64,000 nucleotides of DNA from Tessaracoccus sp. OS52. GTDB taxonomy: Bacteria; Actinomycetota; Actinomycetes; Propionibacteriales; Propionibacteriaceae. Where the stretch lies: positions 682,001-746,000 of the forward strand of contig NZ_JAJEWM010000001.1 of the NCBI RefSeq assembly GCF_020687685.1, written 5' to 3'. Within the stretch, counting starts at the first letter, position 1; each line of letters opens with the position of its first letter. This document shows, piece after piece, positions 37,831 through 51,312 of this stretch. The position numbers and the translations under genes are program-made. Under the pieces are notes generated by a model. That model did no database searches. It saw only the letters and a list, made by a program, of their open reading frames with translations, and was not told the DNA's origin.

Positions 37831-39279
37831 TCAGTGTGTGTCCTCCGCGGCGATCTCGGAGCCGTCGGTGGACCAGTTGGTGTGGAAGGTGCCTTCGGCG
37901 TCGATGCGACGGTAGGTGTGGGCACCGAAGTAGTCCCGCAGACCTTGGGTGAGGGCGGCGTTCAGGCGAGGTGCTCGGGCCTGGTCGTAGTGGGCGAGCG
38001 CGGCGCTGAAGCCGGGCACGGGGACGCCGGCGCGGACCGCCGTCGCGATCACTTCACGCCAACCGTCCTGGGCGGCGGCGAGGTCGGCAGCGACCGACGG
38101 CGCCTCAAGCAGGGTGACCAGGTTGCCCGCGGCGTACTCGGAGCGGATGCGCTCCAGCAGCTTGGCGCGGATGATGCACCCGGCGCGCCAGATCTTGGCC
38201 ACCTCGGCGACGTTGATGTCCCAGCCGTACTCGACGCCGGCCTGGCGGATCTCATCGAGGCCCTGCGCGTAGGCGACGACCTTGCTGGCCCACAGGGCCT
38301 GGCGGATCTGGTCGATGAACGCCTCACGGTCGGCCACCTGGAAGGTGCCGTCGGGGCCGGAGAGGGCGTTGCGGGAGGCGGCGCGCAGCTCGGGGTGGGA
38401 GGACACGGCGCGGGCGAAGACGGACTCGGCGATGGTGTTGACGGGGGTGCCGAGGTCCAGGGCCGCCTGCACGGTCCAGGTTCCGGTGCCCTTCATGCCG
38501 GCAGCGTCGACGATGACGTCGACGAGCGGCTGGCCCGTCTTCTCGTCCACCTTGCGCAGCACTTCGGAGGTGATCTCGATGAGGTAGGAGTCCAGGTCAC
38601 CGGTGTTCCACGTGGCGAACACGTCGGCCATCTCCGTGTGGCTCAGGCCGAGCGCCTTCAGCAGCACGTAGGCCTCGCCGATGAACTGCATGTCGGCGTA
38701 CTCGATGCCGTTGTGCACCATCTTGACGAAGTGGCCGGCGCCGTCGGTGCCGATGTAGGTGCAGCAGGGCTCGCCGTCGACGTGGGCTGAGATCTTCTCC
38801 AGGATGGGGCCGAGGGCTTCGTAGGACTCGGGCGAGCCGCCCGGCATGATCGAGGGGCCCTCGAGGGCGCCCACCTCTCCGCCGGAGATGCCGGCGCCGA
38901 CGAAGTGGAGGCCGTGCTCGCGCAGCTTGGCCTCGCGGCGACGGGTGTCGGTGAACTTGGCGTTGCCGCCGTCGACGACGATGTCACCCTCCTCCAGCAG
39001 CGGGATCAGCGAGTCGATGGTGGCGTCGGTGCCCGCGCCGGCCTTGACCATGATGATGATGCGACGCGGGCGCTCGAGCGAGGCGACGAAGTCGGCGAGT
39101 TCGGCGGCGGGGCGGAAGTCGCCCTCGTGGCCGTGCTCAGCGACGACCGCGTCGGTCTTGCTGGTGGTGCGGTTGTAGACCGCGGTCGCGTAGCCGTTGC
39201 GGGCAAGGTTGCGGGCGAGGTTGGACCCCATCACCGCCATCCCGATGACACCGACGTTCGCGAGGCTCGAGTTGGTCAT
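37831..39279 (-). CDS. gnd: 6-phosphogluconate dehydrogenase, decarboxylating
   Basis: A 482 aa enzyme that makes ribulose 5-phosphate, CO2 and NADPH from 6-phosphogluconate. The N-terminal Rossmann site GVIGMAVMGSNLARNLARNGY binds NADP; NRTTSK follows the second strand as in NADP-type enzymes. The family signature is HFVGAGISGGEVGALEGPSIMPGG, and the catalytic lysine is in HFVKMVHNGIEYADMQ. The C-terminal region ends with YFGAHTYRRID, which closes the substrate site. The length matches the long dimeric type of E. coli (468) and Lactococcus. The ATG at 39279 has GTGAAAGGCG upstream. A clear terminator follows. Confidence 0.97.
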   Translation of the reverse strand: MTNSSLANVGVIGMAVMGSNLARNLARNGYATAVYNRTTSKTDAVVAEHGHEGDFRPAAELADFVASLERPRRIIIMVKAGAGTDATIDSLIPLLEEGDIVVDGGNAKFTDTRRREAKLREHGLHFVGAGISGGEVGALEGPSIMPGGSPESYEALGPILEKISAHVDGEPCCTYIGTDGAGHFVKMVHNGIEYADMQFIGEAYVLLKALGLSHTEMADVFATWNTGDLDSYLIEITSEVLRKVDEKTGQPLVDVIVDAAGMKGTGTWTVQAALDLGTPVNTIAESVFARAVSSHPELRAASRNALSGPDGTFQVADREAFIDQIRQALWASKVVAYAQGLDEIRQAGVEYGWDINVAEVAKIWRAGCIIRAKLLERIRSEYAAGNLVTLLEAPSVAADLAAAQDGWREVIATAVRAGVPVPGFSAALAHYDQARAPRLNAALTQGLRDYFGAHTYRRIDAEGTFHTNWSTDGSEIAAEDTH

Positions 39280-39395
39280 GTTCGCCTTTCACAGTGGAGG
39301 AGTTCCTAGGCGGTCAGCCTATCCGAGCGGGTAGGCCGTGACTGCCGCGTGCACTCAGTTGCACGGGCGCTGAGCGGCGCGGGGGGCACCGTTCA

Positions 39396-39440
39396 AGTGT
39401 GGGTTCCTCGCTCCAGCGCTGGGCCAGGATCCGACAGTGG
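39396..39440. repeat. Dispersed 45 bp intergenic repeat, copy B
   Basis: AGTGTGGGTTCCTCGCTCCA at its start and ATCCGACAGTGG at its end align with copy A at 13577-13621, about 36 of 45 bases. It lies between the pyrC stop and gnd. Its outer arms no longer pair well. Confidence 0.7.
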
Positions 39441-39459
39441 AGCGCTTGGGCCGGACCGC

Positions 39460-40719
39460 TCAGCGACGGTGGGTCACCCGGCCGCGGAACAGCGTGAGTT
39501 CCACCGGGTCGGGCAGGGTCCTGCCGTGGTAGGGGTTGTTGCGGCTGCGGGAGGCCGAGTCCGCGCGGTCCACCGTCGCGCGCCGGTCCGGGTCCACCAG
39601 CACGAGGTTGGCCGGCTCCCCGACGGCGAGGCTGCGGCCCTGGCCGGCGACGCGGCCGATGCGGGCGGGGGCGATGCTCATCCGCTCCGCGATTCCGGCC
39701 CAGCCGAGCTGCTCGTTCATGGTCTCCATCACCACCGCCAGCGCCTGCTCCAGCCCCAGCATCCCGGGCCGGGCGTCGACGAAGGCGTGGTCCTTGTCCT
39801 GGGGAGCGTGGGGGGCATGGTCGGTGCCGACGGCGTCGATCGTGCCGTCGGCCAGCGCCGCTCGGAGGGCCTCGACGTGCTCGTCGGTCCGCAGCGGAGG
39901 ATTGACCTTGTAGGTGGTGTCGTAGTCGGTGAGCTCGGCCGTGGTCAGGTAGAGATGGTGGGGGGTCACCTCGGCGGTGACGTCGATGCCCCGGGACTTG
40001 GCCCACCGAATGACCTCCACGCCCTCAGCGGTGGAGACGTGGCAGACGTGCAGGCGGGAGCCCGTCGCCTGGGCCAACTGCACGTCGCGGGCGATGATCA
40101 CGGACTCGGCCACGGGCGGCCAGCCGGGCAGCCCCAAGCGCCCGGAGAGCTCGCCCTCGTGGCAGCAGGCGCCCGGGCCGGCGAGGTTGGAGTCCTGCGC
40201 GTGCTGAGCGAGCACGCCGTCGAACCGGCTCACCCACTCGAAGGCCCGCCGCATCAGCCCCGCGTCCATGACGCAGGAGCCGTCGTCGGAGAACACCGTG
40301 ACGCCGGCCCGCGAGTCGTGCATGAGTCCGAGTTCGGCCAGCTCGGTGCCCCCGAGTCCCTTCGTGATGGCGCCCACGGGGACCACCTGCACCAGACCGG
40401 CTGCCTTGCCGAGGTCCAGGATGTGGGTGGCCTTCTCCGGGGTGTCGGTGACGGGGGAGGTGTTTGCCATGGCGTGGACGCAGGTGAAACCGCCCCGAGC
40501 CGCGGCCCGCGAGCCTGTCTCGACGGTTTCGGTGTCCTCCCGGCCCGGTTCGCGCAGGTGGGTGTGCAGGTCCACCAGGCCGGGCAGCGCCACCAGTCCT
40601 TCGGCGTCGACGCGCTCCGCGTCCGACGGCGCGTCCCCGACCAGGCGACCGTGGCTCACGTGCAGATCGGTGCGGGTGCCGTCGGGCAGCGTGACGCCGG
40701 TGAGGGTGAGGTTCGACAT
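39460..40719 (-). CDS. pyrC: Dihydroorotase
   Basis: A 419 aa class I dihydroorotase that closes carbamoyl-aspartate to dihydroorotate. The zinc ligands are in VDLHTHLREPG at about 54-64. Others are expected in the segments LQHAQDS (read as AQHAQDSN), RLHVCHVST and GTDHAPHAPQDKD. The carboxylated lysine seen in some class I enzymes is not obvious. The ATG at 40719 follows the pyrB stop by 4 bp; an ATG at 40740 would overlap pyrB. It is part of pyrR-pyrB-pyrC on the minus strand. Confidence 0.93.
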   Translation of the reverse strand: MSNLTLTGVTLPDGTRTDLHVSHGRLVGDAPSDAERVDAEGLVALPGLVDLHTHLREPGREDTETVETGSRAAARGGFTCVHAMANTSPVTDTPEKATHILDLGKAAGLVQVVPVGAITKGLGGTELAELGLMHDSRAGVTVFSDDGSCVMDAGLMRRAFEWVSRFDGVLAQHAQDSNLAGPGACCHEGELSGRLGLPGWPPVAESVIIARDVQLAQATGSRLHVCHVSTAEGVEVIRWAKSRGIDVTAEVTPHHLYLTTAELTDYDTTYKVNPPLRTDEHVEALRAALADGTIDAVGTDHAPHAPQDKDHAFVDARPGMLGLEQALAVVMETMNEQLGWAGIAERMSIAPARIGRVAGQGRSLAVGEPANLVLVDPDRRATVDRADSASRSRNNPYHGRTLPDPVELTLFRGRVTHRR

Positions 40720-40723
40720 GGGC

Positions 40724-41659
40724 TCAGCTTTCTGGATCATTGCCGGCGAGCAGGTGATAGAGGATGCTCATCCGGACGGCGACGCCGGCGGAGACCTGGT
40801 CGAGCACCAGGGAACCGGCGCTGTCGGCGGCGTCGGAGGAGATCTCCAGGCCGCGGTTCATCGGTCCGGGGTGGGCGATGGCCGCACCCGGCTTCAGCCT
40901 CGCCAGTCGCGCCGATGTCAGGCCGTAGCCCGCGATGTACTCCCGTTCGGAGGGGAAGAAGCCGCCCTGCATCCGTTCCCGCTGGACCCGAAGCATCATC
41001 GCGACGTCCACTTCTGCCAGGACCTCGTCGAAGTCGTGCGTCACGCGCACGCCCCAGCCGTGCACCCCGGCCGGCAGGAGGGTCGGCGGCGCCACCAGCA
41101 CCACCCGCGCACCCAGCCGGGGGAGGAGCAGCACGTTGGAGCGGACCACTCGGGAGTGTAGGAGGTCGCCGGTGATGGCGACCGTCTTGCCCTCCAGCGT
41201 CCCCAGGCCATTGGCCCGGAAGTGGCGCAGCATCGCGTGCGCGTCCAGCAAAGCCTGGGAAGGGTGTTCGTGGGTGCCGTCGCCGGCGTTGATCATGCTG
41301 GCGCGCACCCAGCGTGCGGCCTGGGCGACGGCGCCGGATCCGGCGTGGCGCATCACGATGGCGTCCACCCCCATGGCGTCGAGCGTCAGCAGCGTGTCCT
41401 TCATCGACTCGCCCTTGGACACCGATGAGCCCTTGGCTGAGACGTTGATCGCGTCAGCTGACAGCCACTTGGCCGCGAGCTCGAACGAGGAGCGGGTGCG
41501 GGTGGAGTCCTCGAAAAACAGGTTCACCACCGTCCGTCCCCGAAGCGCCGGGAGCTTCTTGATGGGCCGGGACTGCACGTCGTGCATCTCCTCGGCCGTG
41601 TCCAGGATGGCCGCCAGTTCGCCGTCGGTCAGGTCGGAGATGCTGAGGAGGTGCTTCAC
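40724..41659 (-). CDS. pyrB: Aspartate carbamoyltransferase catalytic subunit
   Basis: A 311 aa enzyme joining carbamoyl phosphate and aspartate in pyrimidine synthesis. The carbamoyl-phosphate site is [19 protein letters not shown], followed by [10 protein letters not shown] and [10 protein letters not shown]. The aspartate loop is near [11 protein letters not shown]. No regulatory chain gene is near, so it is the unregulated form. Its start overlaps the pyrR stop by 4 bp (ATGA), giving translational coupling. Confidence 0.96.
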   Translation of the reverse strand: MKHLLSISDLTDGELAAILDTAEEMHDVQSRPIKKLPALRGRTVVNLFFEDSTRTRSSFELAAKWLSADAINVSAKGSSVSKGESMKDTLLTLDAMGVDAIVMRHAGSGAVAQAARWVRASMINAGDGTHEHPSQALLDAHAMLRHFRANGLGTLEGKTVAITGDLLHSRVVRSNVLLLPRLGARVVLVAPPTLLPAGVHGWGVRVTHDFDEVLAEVDVAMMLRVQRERMQGGFFPSEREYIAGYGLTSARLARLKPGAAIAHPGPMNRGLEISSDAADSAGSLVLDQVSAGVAVRMSILYHLLAGNDPES

Positions 41660-42201
41660 GCGGCGCCTTCCGTGCGTTCGATGATGACCTCGTCGGAGCC
41701 GTCGATCTCGGCGACCCGCACCCGGACCCGCTCGCTGCGTGCTGTGGGCAGGGACTTGCCGACGATGTCGGCCTGGATCGGTAGTTCACGGTGCCCGCGG
41801 TCCACCAGCACCATCAGCTGGATGCGCCGGGGGCGACCCAGGTCTGCAATGGCGTGCAGCGCCGCCTGGACGGTGCGGCCGGAGTTCAGGACGTCGTCGA
41901 CCAGCACCACGACGGCGTCGTCCAGGCTCTTGGGGAGGATGCTGCGGCCCACCGGGCGGGTGGGGTGCTTGCGGAGGTCGTCGCGGTACATGGTGATGTC
42001 CAGCTCTCCCACCGGCACCTCGGTGCCCTCCGCGGTTGCGATGTCGGCAGCCACGCGGTGGGCCAGCGGCACGCCGCGGGTGATGATGCCGAGCAGCACC
42101 ACATTGTCAGCGCCAGCATCGAGTTCGAGCAGCTCGTGCGACATTCGCCGGATGGCGCGAGACATCTCCTCGCTGGACAGGACCGTGTTGGACTCCGTCA
42201 T
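41656..42201 (-). CDS. pyrR: Bifunctional pyr operon regulator / uracil phosphoribosyltransferase PyrR
   Basis: A 181 aa PRTase-fold protein. The PRPP-binding loop is [21 protein letters not shown] at about 91-111, and the N-terminal half has [14 protein letters not shown]. PyrR proteins bind pyr mRNA in a UMP-dependent way and have uracil phosphoribosyltransferase activity. In actinobacteria regulation is often translational. I saw no clear attenuator upstream; only 10 bp separate it from the small membrane protein gene, so the promoter is further upstream. It overlaps pyrB by 4 bp. Confidence 0.95.
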   Translation of the reverse strand: MTESNTVLSSEEMSRAIRRMSHELLELDAGADNVVLLGIITRGVPLAHRVAADIATAEGTEVPVGELDITMYRDDLRKHPTRPVGRSILPKSLDDAVVVLVDDVLNSGRTVQAALHAIADLGRPRRIQLMVLVDRGHRELPIQADIVGKSLPTARSERVRVRVAEIDGSDEVIIERTEGAA

Positions 42202-42211
42202 CAGTGGCTGA

Positions 42212-42445
42212 TCAGGCGCTGTGCTCGGGCGCGTGGGTGGTGGGCTCCCGGCGGGCGACCTCGGTGGCGGTCTCGCGGTCCTCGCCCCTGAACCGGCGGG
42301 AGAACTTGGGTGTGAACGCGATGACGCCGACGATGACGGCCAGGGCCAGCGGTGCGACGACCATCAGCAGGAGCTGGTCGGCGGTGGAGACCTCCGGGGC
42401 CTCGGGCCATCCGGGCAGCGTTTCGAGGGGCAGCATCCAGTTCAT
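42212..42445 (-). CDS. Small single-helix membrane protein, function unknown
   Basis: A 77 aa protein with one hydrophobic helix at about 24-44 ([21 protein letters not shown]) and a basic/acidic C-terminal tail [19 protein letters not shown]. No family is recognised. The ATG at 42445 gives a short extracytoplasmic N-terminus ([18 protein letters not shown]). The gene is 10 bp upstream of pyrR and 40 bp downstream of pepN, so it may be read with the pyr genes. Its role cannot be inferred. Confidence 0.65.
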   Translation of the reverse strand: MNWMLPLETLPGWPEAPEVSTADQLLLMVVAPLALAVIVGVIAFTPKFSRRFRGEDRETATEVARREPTTHAPEHSA

Positions 42446-42484
42446 GGCGCAAACCTTACTCGAAACGGTTGCCCTCATGCCCGC

Positions 42485-47315
<4,831 letters not shown>

Positions 47316-47316
47316 T

Positions 47317-48549
47317 TCAGAAGATCGAGGCCGCGACCGGTGGCCGGGCCTTCCCGAAGAGCCTGCTGAGACGGGCCAGGCCTTCGTGGTCTCCCTCGAT
47401 CAGCCCGGCGGCCGCGAGACCCTCGGCGTCCTGGATGCCGGAGTAGAGCGGGGACAGCCCCTCCATGGTGATGGCCGCGTCGGCCTTCACGTCTGTGCGT
47501 GAGACGGTGGCGCTCCCGCCGGTGACCGAGATGCGGTAGGTGCCCTCGCACCACCCGAGCGGATCGCGGACCGCCAGCACCGCCTCGCCGTCGAAGTCGA
47601 AGGCTCGTCGACTGATCGCCTCCTCAAGATCCAGGATGCGGACCCACACCGTGTCGAACTCCTTGATGGTCTGGACGACCCGGGAGTCGACCATGGCGAA
47701 CGGCAGGGGATGGCGTGGGTCGTGGCAGCGCGGCCAGACGACCTTCTCGTGTCCCTCGGCCTGGCCGATGAGGCGCAGCAGTTCGATCTCGGCTCGAGGA
47801 TTCAGCCCCAGCAGGTCCACTATTCGGAGGTGGTCGTCCTCCACCACGAACACGAGGGTGGCATCCGGGTCGCCGTGCTCGTCGAAGTGGACCGCAGCCC
47901 GCTCGTCGCGCGGCTGCTGGGTGGCCCAGTCGAAGTTGGCACCCCAGTAGTGCGCCGCGCGGCCGACGGACAGGAACTGAGTGGCATGGAACTTCTCGAA
48001 CAGTTCCCGGCGCACGGGGGCGATCTCGGCGGTTTCGGCGAACACCGTGCGGCCAACCGGTTTGGTACGGAGTTGGAAGCGCGAGCCTGTGTTGATCTCG
48101 ATGCGCCGGGCCGTGGCCGTCACGCCGAAGCCGAACCGGCCGTAGATGCGGGCGTCGGTGGCGGTGAGGACGGCGAAGACGTCACCGCGTTCACGGGCCT
48201 CGGCCAGGTCGGTCCTCATGAGCTGGTTCATCAGGCCACGCCGGCGGTGGCTGGCCTGGACGGTGACGTCGGTGATGAAGTTGGTGGGGGCCAGGCCGGT
48301 GCCGGTGTTGATGGTGCCGTCCCACGACGCGAACGTGGCCACAGGTTGCCCCTGGAGGCCGAATGGGCGTGCGTCGTCGTCCATGATCTGGCGCAGCCTG
48401 GTGTTGTCCTGCACCAGGTAGGAGTGCCACACCGCCAGGCCCTGCTCGGTGGGTGGGGATTCGAAGAAGCCGTCGCGCATCGCTTTGGCGTAGGCGCGCA
48501 GTTCGGGGGTGAGTTCAGTGGTCAAGGGAATCGTCTGGACCTCAGGCAT
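47317..48549 (-). CDS. Eis-like GNAT acetyltransferase with SCP2-type C-terminus
   Basis: A 410 aa protein with two GNAT-type domains and a sterol-carrier-like C-terminus, the architecture of mycobacterial Eis. The acetyl-CoA loop is VTVQASHRRRGLMNQLMRTDL near residues 88-108, in agreement with R-R-x-G-L. The C-terminal domain has the stretch LAVRDPLGWCEGTYRISVTGG. Mycobacterial Eis acetylates aminoglycosides at several amines and host peptides. The natural substrate here is unknown. The final residues KARPPVAASIF replace the usual aromatic C-terminal carboxylate region, ending in Phe as Eis does. It is convergent with ligA. Confidence 0.88.
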   Translation of the reverse strand: MPEVQTIPLTTELTPELRAYAKAMRDGFFESPPTEQGLAVWHSYLVQDNTRLRQIMDDDARPFGLQGQPVATFASWDGTINTGTGLAPTNFITDVTVQASHRRRGLMNQLMRTDLAEARERGDVFAVLTATDARIYGRFGFGVTATARRIEINTGSRFQLRTKPVGRTVFAETAEIAPVRRELFEKFHATQFLSVGRAAHYWGANFDWATQQPRDERAAVHFDEHGDPDATLVFVVEDDHLRIVDLLGLNPRAEIELLRLIGQAEGHEKVVWPRCHDPRHPLPFAMVDSRVVQTIKEFDTVWVRILDLEEAISRRAFDFDGEAVLAVRDPLGWCEGTYRISVTGGSATVSRTDVKADAAITMEGLSPLYSGIQDAEGLAAAGLIEGDHEGLARLSRLFGKARPPVAASIF

Positions 48550-48610
48550 CCCTCGACCCTAACGGTGGGCGCACCCCGCGATGCAAGCCGTTGGATGGAA
48601 TAGTTGGGCC

Positions 48611-49057
48611 ATGCGAGTTCACATTGCCACCGACCACGCAGCCTTCGAGCTGAAGAACTACCTCGTCGCCAAGCTGACCGAGGCCGGCCATGAGGTGGTG
48701 GACCACGGCGCCGACATCTACGAGGCTGAGGACGACTACCCGGACCTGGTGATCCCGTGCGCGGAGGCCGTCTCCGCCGAGGGCAGCATCGGTGTGGTGC
48801 TGGGTGGGTCCGGCAACGGCGAGCAGATCGCCGCCAACAAGGTGAAGGGAATCCGCGCGGCCCTGGCCTACAACCCGGAGCTCGCGCGGCTGGGACGGGA
48901 ACACAACAACGCCAACATCGTCTCGCTCGGCGGCCGGATGCAGTCGCTCGAGGAGTCCTGGGAGATCGTCGACACCTTCCTCAACACCCCGTTCTCGGGC
49001 GAGGAACGCCACGCGCGGCGTGTGGACAAGATCCGCGCCTACGAGAACGAGGGCTGA
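48611..49057 (+). CDS. rpiB: Ribose-5-phosphate isomerase B
   Basis: A 148 aa enzyme interconverting ribose 5-phosphate and ribulose 5-phosphate. The N-terminus is MRVHIATDHAAFELK. The active-site stretch GVVLGGSGNGEQIAANK lacks the cysteine of the E. coli enzyme and matches the Mycobacterium type, in which a glutamate acts as base. The block REHNNANIVSLGGR is also conserved. It may join L-arabinose and hexose pathways in the pentose phosphate cycle. A small ORF on the opposite strand and a nei gene follow, a neighbourhood also seen in mycobacteria. Confidence 0.95.
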   Translation: MRVHIATDHAAFELKNYLVAKLTEAGHEVVDHGADIYEAEDDYPDLVIPCAEAVSAEGSIGVVLGGSGNGEQIAANKVKGIRAALAYNPELARLGREHNNANIVSLGGRMQSLEESWEIVDTFLNTPFSGEERHARRVDKIRAYENEG

Positions 49058-49061
49058 GCGC

Positions 49062-49238
49062 TCAGTCCTCGTCGCCCCGTCGATGGGCGCGCTCCTGCAC
49101 GATGCGCTGTCGTGCGGCCTCGCGTTCGGCCCGGCTCGGCCTCGGGATGAGTTTCGAGCGCAGCGCCCGGTCGTGGTCGACCATGCCGCTCACGCCGTCG
49201 CGGCCGAAGTCGCGCCGCGTCGGCGGCTTGTCTGCCAT
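49062..49238 (-). CDS. Small basic protein of 58 aa, function unknown
   Basis: A 59-codon frame (ATG at 49238) between rpiB and the second nei. It begins MADKPPTRRDFGRDGVSGM and ends EERAHRRGDED-like (QERAHRRGDED). The composition is strongly charged and rich in Arg and Asp, with no hydrophobic segment. The stop is 5 bp from the rpiB stop (convergent). Codon third positions are GC-rich, like those of real genes here. No family is recognised. Confidence 0.6.
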   Translation of the reverse strand: MADKPPTRRDFGRDGVSGMVDHDRALRSKLIPRPSRAEREAARQRIVQERAHRRGDED

Positions 49239-49350
49239 GTCACGAGGCTACGGCCGCGGCACCCCCGCGTCGGAGGCGGGGTCGTCATGACGCGCCTCCT
49301 CGCGGCGCCGACGATCCGTCGCCCCTGGCGCGCGTGGCTAGGATCTGGCC

Positions 49351-50172
49351 ATGCCCGAAGGCCACGTCATCCACCGGCTCGCCAGTTCCCTCACCCGTTC
49401 GTTCGGGGGCAGGCCTGTGTCGGTCTCGTCGCCGCAGGGCCGGTTCGCCCTCGAGGCCGAGCGACTCGACGGGCAGGTCCTCCTGGCGGGGGAGGCCGTC
49501 GGCAAGCACCTGTTCATCGAGTTCGACGTCCCGGAGCCGGCCCTCGTGCACATCCACCTCGGGCTCATCGGGAAGCTGATCATCGCGCGGGGGGAGCCCT
49601 CCCAGGGACAAATCCGGCTTCGGCTGACCGACGGCCACACGACCGCCCACCTGCACGGCCCCCAGTGGTGCAGGGCCGTCACGCGCCCGGAGTACGACGA
49701 CGTCGTCGCGGCCAGCGGACCCGATCCACTGCGGCCCGACGCCGATCCCTGGGTCGGGTACGAGCGGTTGCGCAGATCCGGCAAAACGATCGCGGCCCTG
49801 CTCATGGACCAGCGGATCGCCGCCGGTGTCGGCAACATCTTCCGAGCCGAGGTCCTGTTCCGGCACCGTCTGGCACCCTCCACACCGGGCAGGAACATCG
49901 ATCGGCACACCTGGCAGGTGATCTGGGAGGACCTCGTGCTCCTGATGAACGCCGCGGTCGAGGTCGGGCGGATCGACACCGTCACCGACGACCACACCCC
50001 GGAGGCGCAGGGCAGGCCGCCGCGCGTCGACCGGCACGGCGGTGAGGTCTACGTCTATCGCCGCGCGGGTGACCCCTGCCTGGTCTGCGGCCGACCGGCG
50101 CGGACCGCCGTTCTCGAAGGGCGAAACCTGTACTGGTGCGCCAACTGTCAGAGACGCCGTCGAGCTCGCTGA
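49351..50172 (+). CDS. Fpg/Nei-family DNA glycosylase, second copy (Nei1 type)
   Basis: A 273 aa DNA glycosylase/AP lyase. Residues MPEGHVIHRLAS hold the catalytic proline and glutamate. VGKHLFIEFD has the lysine, the H2TH helix region is LMDQRIAAGVGNIFRAEVLFRHRL, and the zinc finger is CLVCGRPARTAV...CANCQ with the arginine at its tip. Compared with the copy at 30027, the histidine after MPEG and the finger length differ, which points to the Nei1 subgroup. The gene lies after rpiB, 20 bp before the ZnF-UBP gene. Both copies probably remove different oxidised bases. Confidence 0.92.
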   Translation: MPEGHVIHRLASSLTRSFGGRPVSVSSPQGRFALEAERLDGQVLLAGEAVGKHLFIEFDVPEPALVHIHLGLIGKLIIARGEPSQGQIRLRLTDGHTTAHLHGPQWCRAVTRPEYDDVVAASGPDPLRPDADPWVGYERLRRSGKTIAALLMDQRIAAGVGNIFRAEVLFRHRLAPSTPGRNIDRHTWQVIWEDLVLLMNAAVEVGRIDTVTDDHTPEAQGRPPRVDRHGGEVYVYRRAGDPCLVCGRPARTAVLEGRNLYWCANCQRRRRAR

Positions 50173-50192
50173 TCACGGCGTATCGTCGGCGC

Positions 50193-50540
50193 ATGAGTGA
50201 AACGGCGATCAACATCGAGGTGCCGCCCAGCGGTACCGGTTGCCTGGAGTGCCTCGAGAGCGGCGGCTGGTGGGTTCACCTGAGGCGCTGCGCCACGTGT
50301 GGGCACATCGGCTGTTGCGACACGTCCCCCAGCCAGCACGCCACGGCGCACTACCGCGCCACCTCCCACCCGGTCATCCAGAGCTTCGAACCGGGCGAGG
50401 AGTGGATGTGGGACTACGTCGCCGAGGACTACAGCGAGGGACCCGAACTCGCACCGCCGCACTCCCACCCCGTGGACCAGCCCACCCCGGGGCCCCTGGG
50501 CCGGGTCCCGGAGAACTGGCGGCACCTGATCAACCGCTGA
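50193..50540 (+). CDS. Zn-finger UBP-type domain protein
   Basis: A 115 aa protein. The conserved cysteines and histidines of a ZnF-UBP domain are seen: GTGCLECLESGGWWVHLRRCATCGHIGCCDTSP then HATAHYRATSHPVIQSFEPGEEWMWDYV. This fold binds free C-terminal glycine tails in eukaryotes, but its bacterial ligand is not known. There is no signal peptide. The last 40 residues are Pro-rich (PPHSHPVDQPTPGPLGR). The ATG at 50193 is used. It stands between nei and the beta-phosphoglucomutase gene. Confidence 0.88.
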   Translation: MSETAINIEVPPSGTGCLECLESGGWWVHLRRCATCGHIGCCDTSPSQHATAHYRATSHPVIQSFEPGEEWMWDYVAEDYSEGPELAPPHSHPVDQPTPGPLGRVPENWRHLINR

Positions 50541-50595
50541 GCCGGGGTGGCCGGGTCTGCTTCCATTACGGGCAACGGTCGCTAGTGTGGAAGGC

Positions 50596-51312
50596 ATGGA
50601 CCTGGGCTCGTACTCGGCATACCTGTTCGACCTCGACGGCGTCATAACCCCCACCGCCAAGGTCCACATGTTGGCGTGGTCGGAGATGTTCAACGGCTTT
50701 CTGGCGACCCTTGACGGGCAGTTGCCCTACACCGACGACGACTACTTCCGATTCGTGGACGGCAAGCCGCGCTACGACGGGGTCCGCGACTTCCTGATTT
50801 CCCGAGGGATCGCGCTCCCGGAGGGCGCCTCCGCCGACGCTCCCACGGAACTCACCGTACGCGGGCTCGGCAATCGCAAGAACGAGGTCTTCAACCAGAT
50901 CATCGACCGCGACGGCGTGGAGGCCTACCCCGGGTCGGTGGCCCTCATCCGGCAACTGGTCGACGTGGGCGCGAAGCTGGCGGTCGTGTCGTCATCGAAG
51001 AACACTCCCTCGATCCTGCGGGCTGCCGGCCTGGCCGAGTTCTTCCCGGTGGTCGTCGACGGCAACGTCGCGCGTGACCTGGCGCTGCCGGGCAAGCCGG
51101 CGCCGGACACCTTCCTCCACGCCGCCCGCGAACTGGGTGTGGAAGCCCCTGACGCCGTCGTCTTCGAGGATGCGATCTCGGGCGTGATGGCTGCGTCGGC
51201 TGGTGGTTTCGGGCTGGTGGTGGGCGTCGACCGGGGGGTGGGGCGGGACCCGCTCGTGGCCGCAGGCGCCGCGCTCGTGGTGCAGGACCTGGCTGAACTG
51301 GTGGTGGCCTGA
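50596..51312 (+). CDS. HAD-family beta-phosphoglucomutase
   Basis: A 238 aa HAD phosphatase-fold enzyme. Motif I is FDLDGVITPTAKVH with the nucleophile Asp and the acid/base Asp two residues later, motif II is VVSSSKNTPSI, motif III lysine is in LPGKPAPDTF, and motif IV is VFEDAISGV. The aspartate arrangement and cap region fit beta-phosphoglucomutase, which converts beta-glucose 1-phosphate into glucose 6-phosphate. It precedes a GH65 phosphorylase gene, the usual partner that makes beta-glucose 1-phosphate. The stop overlaps the GH65 start (TGATG). Confidence 0.88.
   Translation: MDLGSYSAYLFDLDGVITPTAKVHMLAWSEMFNGFLATLDGQLPYTDDDYFRFVDGKPRYDGVRDFLISRGIALPEGASADAPTELTVRGLGNRKNEVFNQIIDRDGVEAYPGSVALIRQLVDVGAKLAVVSSSKNTPSILRAAGLAEFFPVVVDGNVARDLALPGKPAPDTFLHAARELGVEAPDAVVFEDAISGVMAASAGGFGLVVGVDRGVGRDPLVAAGAALVVQDLAELVVA

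Noticed and set aside
42202-42211. PyrR-responsive attenuator directly upstream of pyrR
   Set aside because: Only 10 bp separate pyrR from the preceding gene and no terminator/anti-terminator pair is seen.
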